64,000 nt of DNA from Macrocystis pyrifera (taxonomy: Eukaryota; Sar; Phaeophyceae; Laminariales; Laminariaceae), in contig JASSKH010000020.1 in NCBI GenBank assembly GCA_031763025.1, positions 7,690,667 through 7,754,666 of the forward strand, in the 5' to 3' direction. Under the pieces are notes generated by a model. It did not search any database. It was not told where the DNA came from and saw only the letters and a list, made by a program, of their open reading frames with translations. Each line of letters starts with the position of its first letter. Position 1 is the first letter of the stretch. The position numbers and the translations under genes were made by a program. This document shows positions 44,531-57,759 of the stretch, one piece after another.

Positions 44531-45999
44531 ATATTCAACGTGGCTCTTCTACTACTCCTGATGTGCTACATGCGACAGCGTAAACACACCAACACGATAG
44601 GCTAGGAGTGCGAAAGCTACACAAAACCCATCAGACTGCCTCGCCGACCAGGGCGTCTAAAATAATCAGGAAATGATTGCGTAGCTGGACGAGAAAACTA
44701 CGCATGATTTGAGCGGGGCAGGTCAGTGCACACAATCTGCTGGAGTTGCGGGATGTTGGTGAGTCTTCCATAATGGTTGGGGCTCTCTCTGCAAATATTC
44801 CGCCTAAACTTGTGGAAAACCTCCAACCCGTGCAGCAGTGTGTGCTCCATACAACAGCACGGTGGGAACTCTACACAACACTGCAGGGCAGCGGAGGACA
44901 CCTTCTAAGCAGCCTACGCTTTCCACTACATTCTACACGCGTTACACATACCGATGTGTTCGTGACCATGAACAAGGCGGCTACCCCCTCTGCCGCTTAT
45001 ATTGAACTCATGCAGTCCGCTGTGGGTTTCTATTGTATGTTTCACAACCGTTAGAGAAAAACATCGGGAATCCGTACACGAACTACGTGCTACGCATGTG
45101 CCCTAAGGTAGACTATTACTATTAATAGTATATGCCAATACTACAGCAGTGCGGATCCTGTGGACTGTTGTTAGTGCAACAGCAAGCAGGATAATGTGTC
45201 GGAAAGAAAGAACGCGTACAACGAACATAACGCATAGCTAGGCAAGCTGCAGCATGTCCGCCCTCTGTGCATCTATAGGGTGTGTTCGTTGCCCTAACTA
45301 ATCCGACGAGAACTGTGCGCAGCGTTCCGAAAGTTAGTTCAGTCCTGTGCTGCAGAACGATAGGCGTCGGTAAACGCTTGAGGGATAGGCGCTTTTACAC
45401 GGCTGTTTAAGGGCAGTTAAACAACCACATTGGTGGGTGATGATGGCTGCACGGAACGAACGCCGGTTTTACTGCGGTACTATGATACTGCTGTAGATGA
45501 CGTACTCCCACCCATTTCGATAGCATCCATAGACAAGTACAAACACCGTATACAGAGCGCAGCGTGCACAAACTTCTGTGCTCTTCATTTGTGCCCCTGT
45601 TAATAGACGCGTAAACAGAGCACCCGGCGCTTTGAACGATACCAGCGCTCTCAATTATAGTACGTACGACTTATTAGAGCACGGCGCGGCATTATAACCA
45701 AGTTAATTTCAAATCCATTGATTCACGACGACTGGCTAACGATCGGTGTACTCGTGGAAACATGCTGTACAGTGGTATAGTCCGAGCTCATGATTTAAAT
45801 AAGCCATCGTGGTTGTCCTGGTCTGAAGGGGGTGCGCGCGGCGAACGTCGTGCGATGTCGTTAAATGCGGCTTTACGACACCACCAGTCTGACCATTCTG
45901 ACAGTGCACTAGGATGACCAGGACCCCACGCACAGCAGTATCTACTACTGTAATGGCCCGTTCTGGATACACGCGAAATAATTTTTTTTGCGGCATCAG
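44531..45999. other. Spacer between the two inverted arrays
   Basis: No gene is recognised. Short frames exist on both strands (for example 44746-45054 plus, 102 codons) but have no known motif or splice support. Confidence 0.5.
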
Positions 46000-46430
46000 C
46001 CTGGGTGTACCAGGATACCCTGTATCTCCTCGCATACTGGCCCGTTTCGGCTACATGATGGCCTCAATGGTAGCCTATGCCATGCTGAGACTCTACTGAT
46101 GGCGCTTTGCCGATGAGGAACGTGTGCGGCAACCACGTCGGAGTGTCGCAAATACGGTGTTTGCGACACGCGTGTCGCAAATAGGCCTTTTTGCGACATT
46201 GTTCTGAACGTTTTGCGGGTGCACCAAGAGGCCAGATATCTCCTCGAGTCCTGACCCGTTTCGGCAATGTGATAGCTTCAATGATGGCCCTGCACCATGC
46301 CACAACACATCCCTTGTGGTGCGGAGCCAATCTGAGCTGTGTGCCGCGAACGTGGCGCGGTGTCGCAAATAAGCGGCTTTTTTGCGACAGCGTGTCGCAA
46401 ATAAGAAATTACGACACCGGTGTCACAGAT
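46000..46430 (-). repeat. Right array of the ~220-bp TTTGCGACA palindromic repeat, inverted
   Basis: The reverse complement reproduces the left array's landmarks, including GTGCACCCGCAAAACGTTCAGA and AGTAGAGTCTCAGCATGG. It holds roughly two units. The two arrays enclose about 1.47 kb. Confidence 0.8.
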
Positions 46431-46697
46431 TGCATTACTATATACGTATGCTGGTGTGGAAACACAGGTAATGGTTCTGTATAAATAATCGTTGGGCGAG
46501 TTTTGTTTTGTTCGATTTCCCCATTTGAAGTTTTGTTTCGGTCATCAGGCGGCTCACATCTTCGACAAATACCTGGAACGCCCCCGAGCTTTTCGCTATT
46601 CGTTATTTGATGGCGGATGCTTTGTGGTGCAGGATACGAGTACATGACTTTTGTTGTTTCTGTTGTTGTTGTTGTTGTTGGTTATTAATACCTGGTA

Positions 46698-46804
46698 TTA
46701 CGGTGGACCGTAGTAATTAGGACCAAATGCTATTAATAGTAAAATAGGTAAAATTTTAGATTTTAATGTATACTCTAGGTCCTATTAACTATGGACCCCC
46801 GTAA
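46698..46804 (+). mobile_element. Palindromic MITE copy 12, intact TA target duplication
   Basis: Same family, plus orientation. It is the most diverged left end (TTACGGTGGACCGTAG) but has perfect TA flanks. Confidence 0.88.
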
Positions 46805-49800
46805 TAGTGTTTTATTTCGAAAGTAACCGGGCTTACAATTATCGCGCAAGATGGATACAAATATTATTATCGATATATTTTACGTCTGAGTATCGATAGG
46901 TTACAATTCCAACCAAATCTTCTGTGGCTGTAAATATTAGGCCAAGGTTCAAAGCCCAAAGGGTTTCCCAATCCTCTGGCCATACGCAAACATCACTGGA
47001 ATCAAAGGTCGTACATCAATCGAAGCTGGGGCAAGAGGGCGCACGTCGTAACACGGATAATGTATACATGGATAAAATATGTCTTGTATACCCACCTAAA
47101 CCAACAGGCGTAATACACACATATATATCATACTCGTATGCACGATGCGAGCATCGTTCACTGCCGCTTGCAACTCGTATGCACGATGCAAGCATCGTTC
47201 ACTGCCGCTTGCACACATCGTATACAAACCAACGCGTCGCACTAGAACTTCGTGCTGCAGTTCATTCCCATTGGCCGACGACTGTATTCTCAGAACGTTT
47301 CCCACCATCGATGCATGGGATCGATAATTTGGTTGCCGGTGGGTTTCGGGTTTCGCATGGTGCAAAAGTGATCGTTGATAGGTCCGTTCAAGGTCCGAGG
47401 GGACACTGGTGTTTAGCCTATGTCTACCTACCGTGAAGGCCGTTGAATTCGCACAGGGGTGCGATAGTTTGTCGGCACTCAATTTGTCCAGAACAGGACG
47501 GTCATTATTACCCAACAACAGAGTGTTCTCGGGAAGGTCTGGTCGAGAGCCTTGCAAAAGTAGAAGGTTACACTTTAGCACACTTAGAGTTGTCTAACCA
47601 AATGCGCGCGGAAAGCCGATCGCATCCTTGTCATTGCTCTCGACGGTAAGCACGCAATTCGCGGCACAAGGGTGCATGATTCGGAATCATACGGGCTTGG
47701 ACCCCTTCGATCGCGACTAAAACAGCAGTGTGGTAGTATCAATCCGCTACAGGTAGCGTGAACACCGAGCAGTACGGGCATGGTCCGTTGGGGTGCGCGC
47801 GTCTTCGTGCCTTGTACAGATATAGCTCGGACACCATAAATTATCATGCGCCAATCCTGCACTAGTCGTTGACGAAATCGTCATCGTGTATCGTCATTTT
47901 ACCCTCTCCGAAGTCTCAAGAGTATCAAGCGACAGGAGCGAACGCGACCTTGGATTCTATCCCCGCTGACCATAGATAATTGATGCGGGAAAGTGTTGAC
48001 TTTTGAGCAAGACTAGTAGCTTTGTCTCGTTGTCGCCGTGAACTCTAGAATCGCCGCGGGTTCACATTCATTCTAGGTTGGCGTTGGAACTGCATCATGT
48101 CCGCCTCTCTGTCCGCCGCCGGCACCTCAACACCCGCCCGCGAAAGTGCACGGGCTTGATACACATACACGTGATCGTCTATGTATTGCTAGATCTTGTC
48201 CCGTGTGCGAAATAACTATCGTAGTACCAGGCCTACTTGTACACATACATACTGCTTCGAATCTACTGTACAATATATATATATTTGAACAATGTGTGCG
48301 ATACATCAGTTGCCAATATTTACATACTGCCGTGTACTATCAGACTAGACTGTCATATCCATCGTTTTACCACATATATATTACTTCGAACCAGGTATTT
48401 CATGGCTGTATGTGTCTTTAGTCCGCTCTGAATCTAATATCCCCACCTCCTGTTGTATCATACTCATATGTACAACAATTACTTGCTGAGTTATTTGTTA
48501 CTGTTGCTGTATTTGACGTTGTGTATTCTACTTCTGTTTGTTGTAGTTTCGGGCACCTGGTATGATACACACGTAAAATCCGCACTAACCAGAAACAAGA
48601 CTCGACAGAAGAGGTCGTCAATTCTCATTAGATAAACGCGTATACGTGCACGCATGTAATCCTTGGCATCCGGCGTCTGGAACGTAGTGCAGCGCATATG
48701 TGTACCATAAATATTCCGCTACTCGAATATACAATGTACATGTACTTCGAAGCTACACATATGAAGCATCACAAATCCTGAAGAACGGGGTAACTCTCAG
48801 CGAACAGTCCTGAGATATACTCTGAGGGTTGGTTGAGATATGTATGCCCCTCCCCTTGGGCTCAACACAAGCACGCCTACTCGACGCAGCGAAACGCTGG
48901 ACTTGCCAAGCAAACGACCATCAGCCACCGCCCTCTCAAAATCACTCGTCATTATACCTTCTTTCTGCAACGAACGGCACACTTCCTCGCGGTGAGTTCA
49001 TTCGCCTCTGCATTTATGACACGATCTACAGCAATAACTGCTCGCTTTCGCTCGACGGGTTGTACGAGCGCAAAGCCTGCATGTTCTGGACACTAGTTGC
49101 AAGTTGGAAATTCTGAAAATAAACATTGTACGTTCTGGACAGTTGGGCTCTAGAGGGTGCATGTGCATCCATCGGCGCGTAGTATCCTACCGGTGTCGTC
49201 ATACGTATATGGTGAAAGCAACGGCGGTATCAATTCATTAGCTTGCTATATTTTGCGTATTTTGTTGGTGTTTCTACTTTTCGTCGATATGGGTTGCCAT
49301 GTAGGCAAGAAAAGTGGCGATATATCGTTTTTGCCATGGATGCTATGAGACAAAAATTGGCTACGTCGTACGCGGTCGATGTTGTGCACACGTATCACGC
49401 GCAAGACACGGATGACGTTGTCTGTATCGTGTGGTTCTGGTCAAACGAAGAGACAGCCGACGTGATGGGCAGGTGCGAACGAACAGAGCGTGTAGCTCCT
49501 TCGGTCTTAGATGGAATATACGGTATAATAGTCCCGCCAAACAAGACACAATAACTACGTGCACGGAGCCTTATAAATAGCGAGGATAGAAACCGAAGCA
49601 ACAGTGGTTTAAAACATGAAGTTTTTTCCTTGCAGCACTGATATCGAACATTTTTTCGAAAGTCCTTTTGACACACTTGATGTGCTACTTCGATCGCTCG
49701 TGCTGCGGGTGTTTCTCATATGCTATTATTATTGCATGGTGGGGGGTGAGCGTCACCGTTGGAAAATATCCTTGAGAATATAGAACGGCCAAGAAAAAAT

Positions 49801-49809
49801 ATAGCCTTA
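46805..49809. other. No gene recognised
   Basis: A 170-codon plus frame at 46924-47436 spans the 41-bp tandem duplication and has no motif. The rest is AT-richer sequence with many TATATA and GTACGTAC segments. Confidence 0.45.
47132..47213. repeat. 41-bp tandem duplication
   Basis: The two units begin ACTCGTATGCACGATGC and end GTTCACTGCCGCTTGCA, differing at one base. Confidence 0.9.
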
Positions 49810-50589
49810 GGCCGTTTCCTATGCGGTTTGATTTTTGAGCTTCAGATTTGACCCGATGGCATTTGCAGATATGAGCTTGACAAATCGAAAGGGCCTTCCT
49901 ATGCGGAAAAATCAGATTTATTGTGCGTCGTGTAGAGATTCGAGCAAACGCCGAGACCAACTGCTGTTTTGGTGATTTGGCGCCGCGAAGAGACGCGCTG
50001 GGTGCGCTGCCCTGCGCGTAGGACCCAAGCGTCCGAGCCCACGCTGACTGCCTCTAGTCTGGTGGCGAAGAGATGTGGCGAGTGCGCTAGAGTCAACCTG
50101 TCTTGGTATATTGTGTTAGATTTTGTGACTTTACTTGCTGCTGCTGCTGTACAGCTGTAGTGTAGTCTACGAGTATGTACGTATCCACGGAGAGGCGCGT
50201 GCCGAGTGCTCTTCTCTTGGTCTCTAGGCCCGAGCCCGCGCCAGCCGACTCTAGTCTGGCCACGGAGGGACGCGCCGTCCGCGCGTCGGGCGCGAAGCAA
50301 CGTCGCTACACAGCTGTATCACCATCCAACTCATCGATCGTTCCGCTCCTGTTTGCTGTCGTGGATAATATCTTGAATTTAGAGAGCATGCCATTTTTCG
50401 ATTTGAAAATCTGATTATCCAGGTCGTCGGATTTTGGACCAAACTCCGACGAGTTGGGTAATCGGATTCTCAAATCGAAAAACTTCCGGTCGGATTTTGC
50501 ATAATCAGACTGCATAAGTAGGGTCATTCGATTTTGAGATCGAAAAATACAAATCTGAAGCTCGAAATCGAACCGCATAGGGAACGGCT
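49810..50589 (-). mobile_element. TIR transposon copy 4 (780 bp), complete with TTA duplication
   Basis: The left end is GGCCGTTTCCTATGCGG and the right end CCGCATAGGGAACGGCT. TTA lies on both sides (49807-49809 and 50590-50592). It is complete, in inverse orientation to copy 1, and carries the same central region (CGAAGCAACGTCGCTACACAGC) and CAG tract. Confidence 0.85.
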
Positions 50590-50803
50590 TTAGTCTTTTA
50601 GGGCCGCATTTGCGTTCAGGCGAAAAACACTCAAATTCCGAGGAGTTTGTCCTTAAAACGGGACTCGTACCAACACGGTTGTAGGGTGGAACAAACCGCG
50701 AGCGGCCTCGAGCACAGGCTATTCGTCACGTACCTGGTAAGATTGACCTCACATTCAGCGCTTGCGATCGAACGGCAGCGATATATTGACCCCCCCCCCC
50801 CCA

Positions 50804-50987
50804 AAATGTCACTCGCTTGCTTCGCGCTTGGTGCAAGCGACGTCTGCCTGCTCGGTGAAAACCCGACATGCTCCGTCCCGGCATTGTAGGGATGCGAGGG
50901 TCTATGGTCATACGACTACGGCCATGCATGAGATCGAGTACATATCTCCTATCGAGTACACCCCCCCCCCCCCCCAAATGTCACTCG
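50804..50987 (+). repeat. Poly-C-tailed element flanked by 12-bp direct repeats
   Basis: The complete body and C tail lie between two copies of AAATGTCACTCG (50804-50815 and 50976-50987). These look like a target-site duplication. A C tract also precedes the left copy, so a tandem unit is the alternative reading. Confidence 0.7.
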
Positions 50988-50989
50988 TT

Positions 50990-53900
50990 GTAAAATATTT
51001 CCTGTCGTTCTTGGTAGGATATTTTTATTTTTCGGCAACCACACTGCTCTGTGCATTCTGGGAAAAATCTGCGAAGCGTAACTTGTCAGTGCCGCCATAG
51101 ATGCACGTAAACTTCCCTGCGAGCTTCACACGCACGCTCCGCCTTGACCAGTTTTCTGTACACCAGACACATGACGTATCACCTACAACAGTATAGGCAC
51201 CACAACATGAAATGGCTTAGTGCAGTGCAAACAACGACACACACCTTGGCAGCGGAACATCCAAGATTTTTATTTTTTTAACGTGTTCCGCGTCGAGTCG
51301 AGCGCTATATTTACACTAAATAATGCCCTTCAAAGGCATGATACGTGTAGTATATGCTCGAAGTCAGACAAGGGTGCTGTCGCCATAAAATATCAAGGCT
51401 TATTGAGAATATGAGTACTGGCATGAGTTCTTCTTTGGCGGCCCCATGCTGTGGATCGGCAGTCTCTCGGACGTAATCCCTCCAGCGAGCGCAGACCATA
51501 CAAACAGCCCAGCATGTTATGTGCCACGTGCAGAGGTATAACAGTAGAACTTTTTCAGGGTTGCGCGCATGCATAATACGTGCTAAATGTAGAGATACAG
51601 CAACAGTAGAAAGTTTTCAGGGTTGCGCACATGCCAACACCCACCCACGGCAGCAATGAATAATTGTTATACATGACGAGTATATGATACGGGAGGGAAG
51701 GGAAAATGATAAACCGCCCTGAACCGCCCATCGTTTTTTTCTGTATGCCACGCACAATATTTCGGTGTACTTTCGCCTCTTGTATGGCATACTATACAGC
51801 AGGGAAGTCGGCGAACGTGCCCATTCATTAATATCGAAGAGATATCCGGCACGTACGGAAGAAGTAGTACAGTATGGGCCCGCCAACAAGCAACACCTAA
51901 CTAATCCGGGCAAGCCTGGAATTCCTTTTGGGGCGCCATCTTCAAACAACCTCGAGCATAGTCTACTATATAAGATTTTGTGTAGAGTTCACCACTGAGC
52001 CGTTCTTCATAATCCAATTTTCTTAAGCGTTCCCTAAAAAGTGAGCATTATGTTTGTATCGGTCGTTTTTGGTTTTGGCGGGCCTATACTGTATGCGAAC
52101 GCTTTGCGCATCTGTACGAGTGGACTCGATTTTTGTTGCCACTGCGTCCTGCATTCATCGTGCCTGGTTACTTCGAAACGACATATTTAATCGTGTATTT
52201 TCAGGTCATCAGACTCGAAAAACGTGCCTGCGGAGAAGAGACGCTTCACTCTGGGTGTTAGCTTCTGCTGCGGCTATGGTTGGTTATTCACACGGCTCGG
52301 CGAACGTGCTGTCTATTCTGCATGCGTATTGCACCAACGCCTTAAAATATACCCTAGGACGGTGGGTTGGTACAACAGTGCTTCGTACCTACCCCTTTAC
52401 ACTCGATCCCCTCTGCCTGCTCGCAGTATCGTTCGCCGCGGATCCCTGTCTCGTTTGCGCTTGGATGTCGAGAATTGCCGTGCAAGAGGTCTCGTGACAC
52501 CAGATCTCGTCTTCGATCAAACAAAGTGTGCTCCGAAAACGATGTTACCGGTCGGTGCGTGTGGTCTCGCGAGCTACAGAGTATGTCCCAAAACCAAACA
52601 CGTTCAATTTTCGGCACGTAATTGCTGGCGTGTCTTAACCCCTCCCTGAGAGCATTGGAATGGACCGAATTTGGTGCATCAGTCCGTGCTGATTGGCTGT
52701 GGGAAACGAATAGATTCAGTGTAGGCCGAGAAAAACAGTATATCCACAGTAGGAAGAATAAGAAGTGTTGCACCTCCTTTTTTTCGCGGGGAGGACCGAT
52801 CGGCCCGACTGAACGGGAACAAATTGGATCATATTTGATGTAGACGGACACCACCGAAGATGGATGTGGACACCAATGTGCTCTGGCATGTGCGAAAACA
52901 CACCGTTCGTACAGATTAGGCTGGCGAGGCCCAGGATTCTGCATGGACTCAAGTTTATTTTTTTACACAGGCACGCAACGAATGACAACGAGAAGCCTCG
53001 TTCTCTTCAGCTCGTTCGCACGCTCTTTGGAGAGACTTAAGGTACTAGACTTTAGTGCTGTGTATCGAACGAGAATCGAGTCCGATACAAGTGTGATGAA
53101 ATAGCTACGAGCTCGATACATATGCAATGGCTACGATTTTGACAGTTTATGTGTCGAAGCTATCGTGCAGTGTCCGTGAGAAAAAATCGGCATGGAAGAC
53201 GCAGAGGGCAAGAAATATGTTCGATTCGATGTAGCTATCAAACCCTTCGATACACTGACCAACACTACGATGTAATATACATTGCGTAAACTCTAGGTCC
53301 GGGTTCGTTTGCACTTCTACAGTGCGTGTGCCTTATCACCGTAGCCACTGTCAAACAGGACACGAATTACTGCTGTCTCACAAGGTAACTTAGCATTTCA
53401 TTCCGAATCATGCAAATAAAGGTCTAAAAACGTTAGGGGGTGTGTGTTTTTTGGGTTGTCACTGTGTGTTCTGATGTATATTCTCCCACGTAATATTAAC
53501 AGCACTGAACAGGAGTGCTGGTCTAATCTGAACAAATCATTTCGGAAACAGTGCCTTCTGATGTGCGGCAGCATGGTGTTCTAAAAATGTTTGTTGTCCT
53601 GCTAATTTCAGCCTTGGTTTCTCAAAGTACTCGTTTTCGATGTATGTACTACTATATTACTGTACAAATTTACTACTACTCTACTACTATGAACGGTATG
53701 AAAAAAGCGCACTACGATACATGCATATAGTACGCCGCAAAAGCTCTTCGCATTTATCCCTCACCCGGCAAACACTTCAACCCTATCGTTTTTTTCTTTG
53801 GCGGTGCTTGCCTGAATTCCCCTGGACTCTTACCTTACTGCAGTCCCGTTTTGCAGACAAGCTGCTCAAGCTACGGGTAGGTTGTACCTAAACCGGGACT

Positions 53901-54680
53901 GCAGTCCTAACATCACATGGGCAGGCCAACCCCGGCGGCCAAATTGTGCCACACACAAAAACGTGACGAACCCAGAATGTCACCTACCGACAAGTATCTG
54001 CCGTACTTGTCTATGAGAATCTTGCAATTGGTCAACCGTTGCTGTGTGAACCAAACTGAGGTCGCGTAGACCTCTGCACGCAGGCGAAACTTTATCATGG
54101 GATTCGCCCGCGCAGCACTTGTTTGAGTTGTTCCACGTACAACTGCCCGAGGGAACACCAGCCAAGTAAGCCCCTGCTTGAGGTGCTGGTGTGTGTTAGG
54201 GCTTGAGTTCCGGGTTCGGGCAGTGGCTGTCTGTAGCTGAAGCCGACAAATACATACCTCCGGGAATTTAATCCCCTCCTTGTCAAAGTCGTGAGTGCTC
54301 TACGTAATCGGAACGTCACCCTTCTAATGCGGGCAACAAATTAGTGTCGTGCCTCCGCGGGTAGGCCCAACGTGGCAGACCACCCCCCCTCCCCCCCGGT
54401 CCTAAATAAGCATTGAATATTACTCTAAAGATCCATAGAACGGTGTATCCGAACTGTAGTAGTAGTAGTATCAACTGTTAATAGTCTCCGGATTTGCACA
54501 TATATATCTTACGCTTGTATCCGTATGACGGGTTACTCTCCGTTCCCCGTACCCTTTGTTTGGGCATGCATGTACGTGGTCGTTTCGCTCTTTTGACAGG
54601 GCTCCTCCTTCTGGTTGGTGCTGTTCCATTCCTGTAAGTTGCTTCTTCCAACTTCAAGGGACAACACGACAACAACCAAG
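50990..54680. other. No gene recognised
   Basis: Around 52054-52944 long frames overlap in three registers (147 and 141 codons plus, 196 minus), none with a known motif. A ~70-bp imperfect duplication with CAGGGTTGCGC.CATGC lies at about 51545-51640. Confidence 0.45.
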
Positions 54681-54729
54681 ATGTCTCCTTTCATCCTCGT
54701 CGCGATCCTGACTGCTTTCAGCGTCGCAG
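54681..54729 (+). CDS. Signal-peptide exon, possible alternative first exon of the cysteine-module gene
   Basis: The context ACCAAGATG is followed by MSPFILVAILTAFSVA and a strong donor, GCAG|GTACGT, phase 1. All later introns of the cysteine-module gene are phase 1, so this exon splices in frame directly to 59333 (giving a 124-residue, two-module product). It is out of frame with the acceptor at 57819. It may instead belong to an undetected exon in between. Confidence 0.5.
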
Positions 54730-57700
54730 GTACGTAACGTCCTCCTTTAGTCCGCTAACAGTAGCCCATCCGCTTTGAATACTGGTCTGCATGTGCAATA
54801 TACCGTACAAGACGCAAGATCGTACTCGCCCTGGCTGGGACGATCTTGAAATCATTTTCGTTCGCAAAATAGGGGCCACAAGCAACAAAAATGGTGGGCC
54901 TTGAGACGGTCGCTTCTAAGACCTTTCCACACACGCCTCGCTTGTGGTGATACTGTGCCTCTTTCCCCTGTTGTCCCATAAAAATCGATATTTGAAATCC
55001 GCCCAAGGGGGGTTGTCATGTTGTGTGTTATGTGGTTTGTACACAACACGTAGAAGTGTTGCTGCTGCTGCTGTCCGTGTATCGTCTCCCTCTGATGTCA
55101 AAATGAACTAGCTGAAGCTACAACAGTAGTACATCGATACATGTATTAATTACTCTCATCCACCTCTACCCCTATATATGATTTGTTTCCTCGTCGCGAT
55201 AAATGTAATCTGTGGTTCACAGAAGAAGACTGACAGCCACCATCATTTCTAGACTATTGTTTTATAAATGTACGTAGATCGTCTTCGTCCCGTACACAAG
55301 TAAGTGTGCGACAGCCTCCAGCACGTATTCGTAGTACGTGGTCAACTCTACACGACTCTACAGTATATTGGAGTTACCAACTTCTCAGGAAGTCGTTGGC
55401 TCCTGAGCAAGCGGTCCATCCACCAGTTAGAGACAACGACAACAAGCAGTATTAATTTGTACACGCAGGCCCTCTCTGCAGTTGCTACAACCGTGATATA
55501 TTATATTCAGGAAGTGTTTGAAGCCGAGTCCCTCCTGTCTTAGACTGTATGTACGTACCATGAAGTCTCCCGCCCTGCCACCTTGTGGCTTTTCTGTTTG
55601 AGAAGGCCAGCTGCAGCCAGCGCTCTCGTTTGGCGCAATTATACAGTGGATATCTAAACGTGAGTTTGCGAAATGCCACGAAGAGAATTGAACTTGGACA
55701 GGGACGCGATTTGTCTTTAGCGATCGTTTCCTGGGCAACGTAGAGGTACGTCAAGGGTGGTATAAGTTGAGCAATATATATTTTGGACGGCTTTCGACCA
55801 AATCTTTCCCAAAAAACACTTTTCTCTGTACTGAGAACCTTGCCTTTTTTGGCAAAATGAAGACTCGACAACGAAGCCACCCCTGTGGGAAGACAAGGCT
55901 TTTGATACCCGTGCCTGTTTACATGTGTTTAATAGATGGACGTACCTGCTGTGTGAATCACGACGGTCATGATGAACGTCGACACACTGCTCATACGTAT
56001 GAAATATTTGTCTTGTGTCTGTTTCGCCGGCATCGTGGCTTGCAGCGGCGACTGGCGATGTCGACAGCAACGGGCTCCGCGGAGGGCGCATCCTTAAGGT
56101 ATGACACAGGGGTACTGCTGTAGTGTGCAGCAGTACATGATCCCAAGTTGCGTACCAAGAAACCTAGTTTATGCAGACTCAGTCTGCGGGCTTCAATGTT
56201 ACCAGGCGCTGCATAGTGCCTCTCGCGAGAAAACAGGCGTTAAGAAATTTATACTAGAAACAAGGAACGAAAAATCAAGTGTAATGCGTGTACCCTGTGT
56301 AGGTGCTCGCCGTCGGCCCCCTACGTCGTAGCTATATTATTAATAGTAGTTGCTGTAATCCTCCCGCAGCTGTGGTAAGTATCCGGATGTACATCCTCTG
56401 GAATATCAAACATTTCTAAAGTGGTTTCAAAGTAGTGACACCTAGCCCCAACCATAACCCTGACCCCAAGTATATATTTCTGCTTCACCACACTGCGAGA
56501 GAAAAAATAGTATTTAGTGAACACCAAACAAGCTGCAAGAACTCCACTTAGCACGTATCGCAGCAATACCAAGCTGGCTCCTACGGAGCGTTCTGTCATG
56601 CGCACAACGTTGTTGCCCATTCTTGCTTCTTGGTTTATGTCAAGCTCAGCAAACACAAAATGCATCCGCTGATGACATGCAGACAGGGAGGGGATGCGAT
56701 GGACACGACCGTAGACGCGAGCCTTTTTACCCCTACCATATCATGGACAACCAGTGACAGCTTTTACGACGGATGCAAAACATAATATACTGCTGTACTT
56801 ACCTGCTACCATTACGTGTTGCACCCTACCTATCAACGTACACCACCGTCTTTTGTGTATCCCCCCCGATATTTAGAGGTCGGCGTGACACCTGAAACGC
56901 GCGAAGCTTGTAAACAATAAGCGTCGATCTTGACGACACGTACGATGATATTTCGTTTGTTCCTGAAATTTCGGCATTTCACTGAATCAGCGAGGGTTGA
57001 ACATTGTCGAGGGCGTGCCTCAGTGGGCTCGCGAAATGATTGTTCACCCGGCACAGAACCGTACCTACATCAGCTACGCTCGCGGACCCATCCGTGCGTG
57101 TCATCGGCCTGACTCGTAAGCAGGTGCCGGTGTCTTGGGGGGTAAGATCCATCGCCAACTCGTCACCCTACAACATCCAACGCTACAAAGTCTCAGTTAC
57201 TCCCCCTCACCGAGCTCAGTCGGTCGGCCACCTCGCTGCAGTCACCTTGTGAACTCGGCCGAGAGAGCTCAGAAAGCTATTGCGCCTTAGCACTCGGCCA
57301 TGACCTGCGAATGACCCTAGGAACGACTTTTGTCAGCCTTGTGCGCTCGCGAATGGTGGCACACAGCTAGAGTGGTGGGGCTGCCTGATCCTCTACAGCC
57401 TTGTACCTAAATTTCTTGAAAAACCTTGAACACTTCAAGACCGCCATTTTTCGGGGTCGGAGTGTTTCGGCTTTCCGCGCAAACAATCTGGAAACTACCG
57501 AACTTTCGAGAAAATACTGAAAATAACTGAAAAACACTCCTCGTCAAGGTCGATCCTATAACCCAAACCATCTGGTGGTGGCTGTCTTGGATGCTGGCCG
57601 ATGGCGGTCTTTCAAGCCAAGCGCCCCATGAAGGTGCAGTCAATACTGTCGGTGCTTGCACGGACGGATGTTGATGTAAAATAGTCTGCTCCAGGTCATC

Positions 57701-57759
57701 GATACAAAAGGCTACTTATGCATGCAGTAGATATATCGTCAACAACACTACAGTAACAA
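54730..57759 (+). other. Sequence between the signal exon and the first cysteine-module exon
   Basis: If the exon at 54681 is used, this is part of its intron. I searched for additional C-x4-C modules and saw none on either strand. Confidence 0.5.

Noticed and set aside
46924-47436. 170-codon plus frame
   Set aside because: It contains a recent 41-bp tandem duplication that is not a multiple of three, which argues against a maintained protein.
47640-47760. tRNA on the minus strand
   Set aside because: GGGGTCCAAGCCCG-like text does not form a cloverleaf.
52054-52944. Overlapping 147-, 141- and 196-codon frames on both strands
   Set aside because: None has a recognisable motif or splice context, and simultaneous openness in several frames suggests chance or composition.
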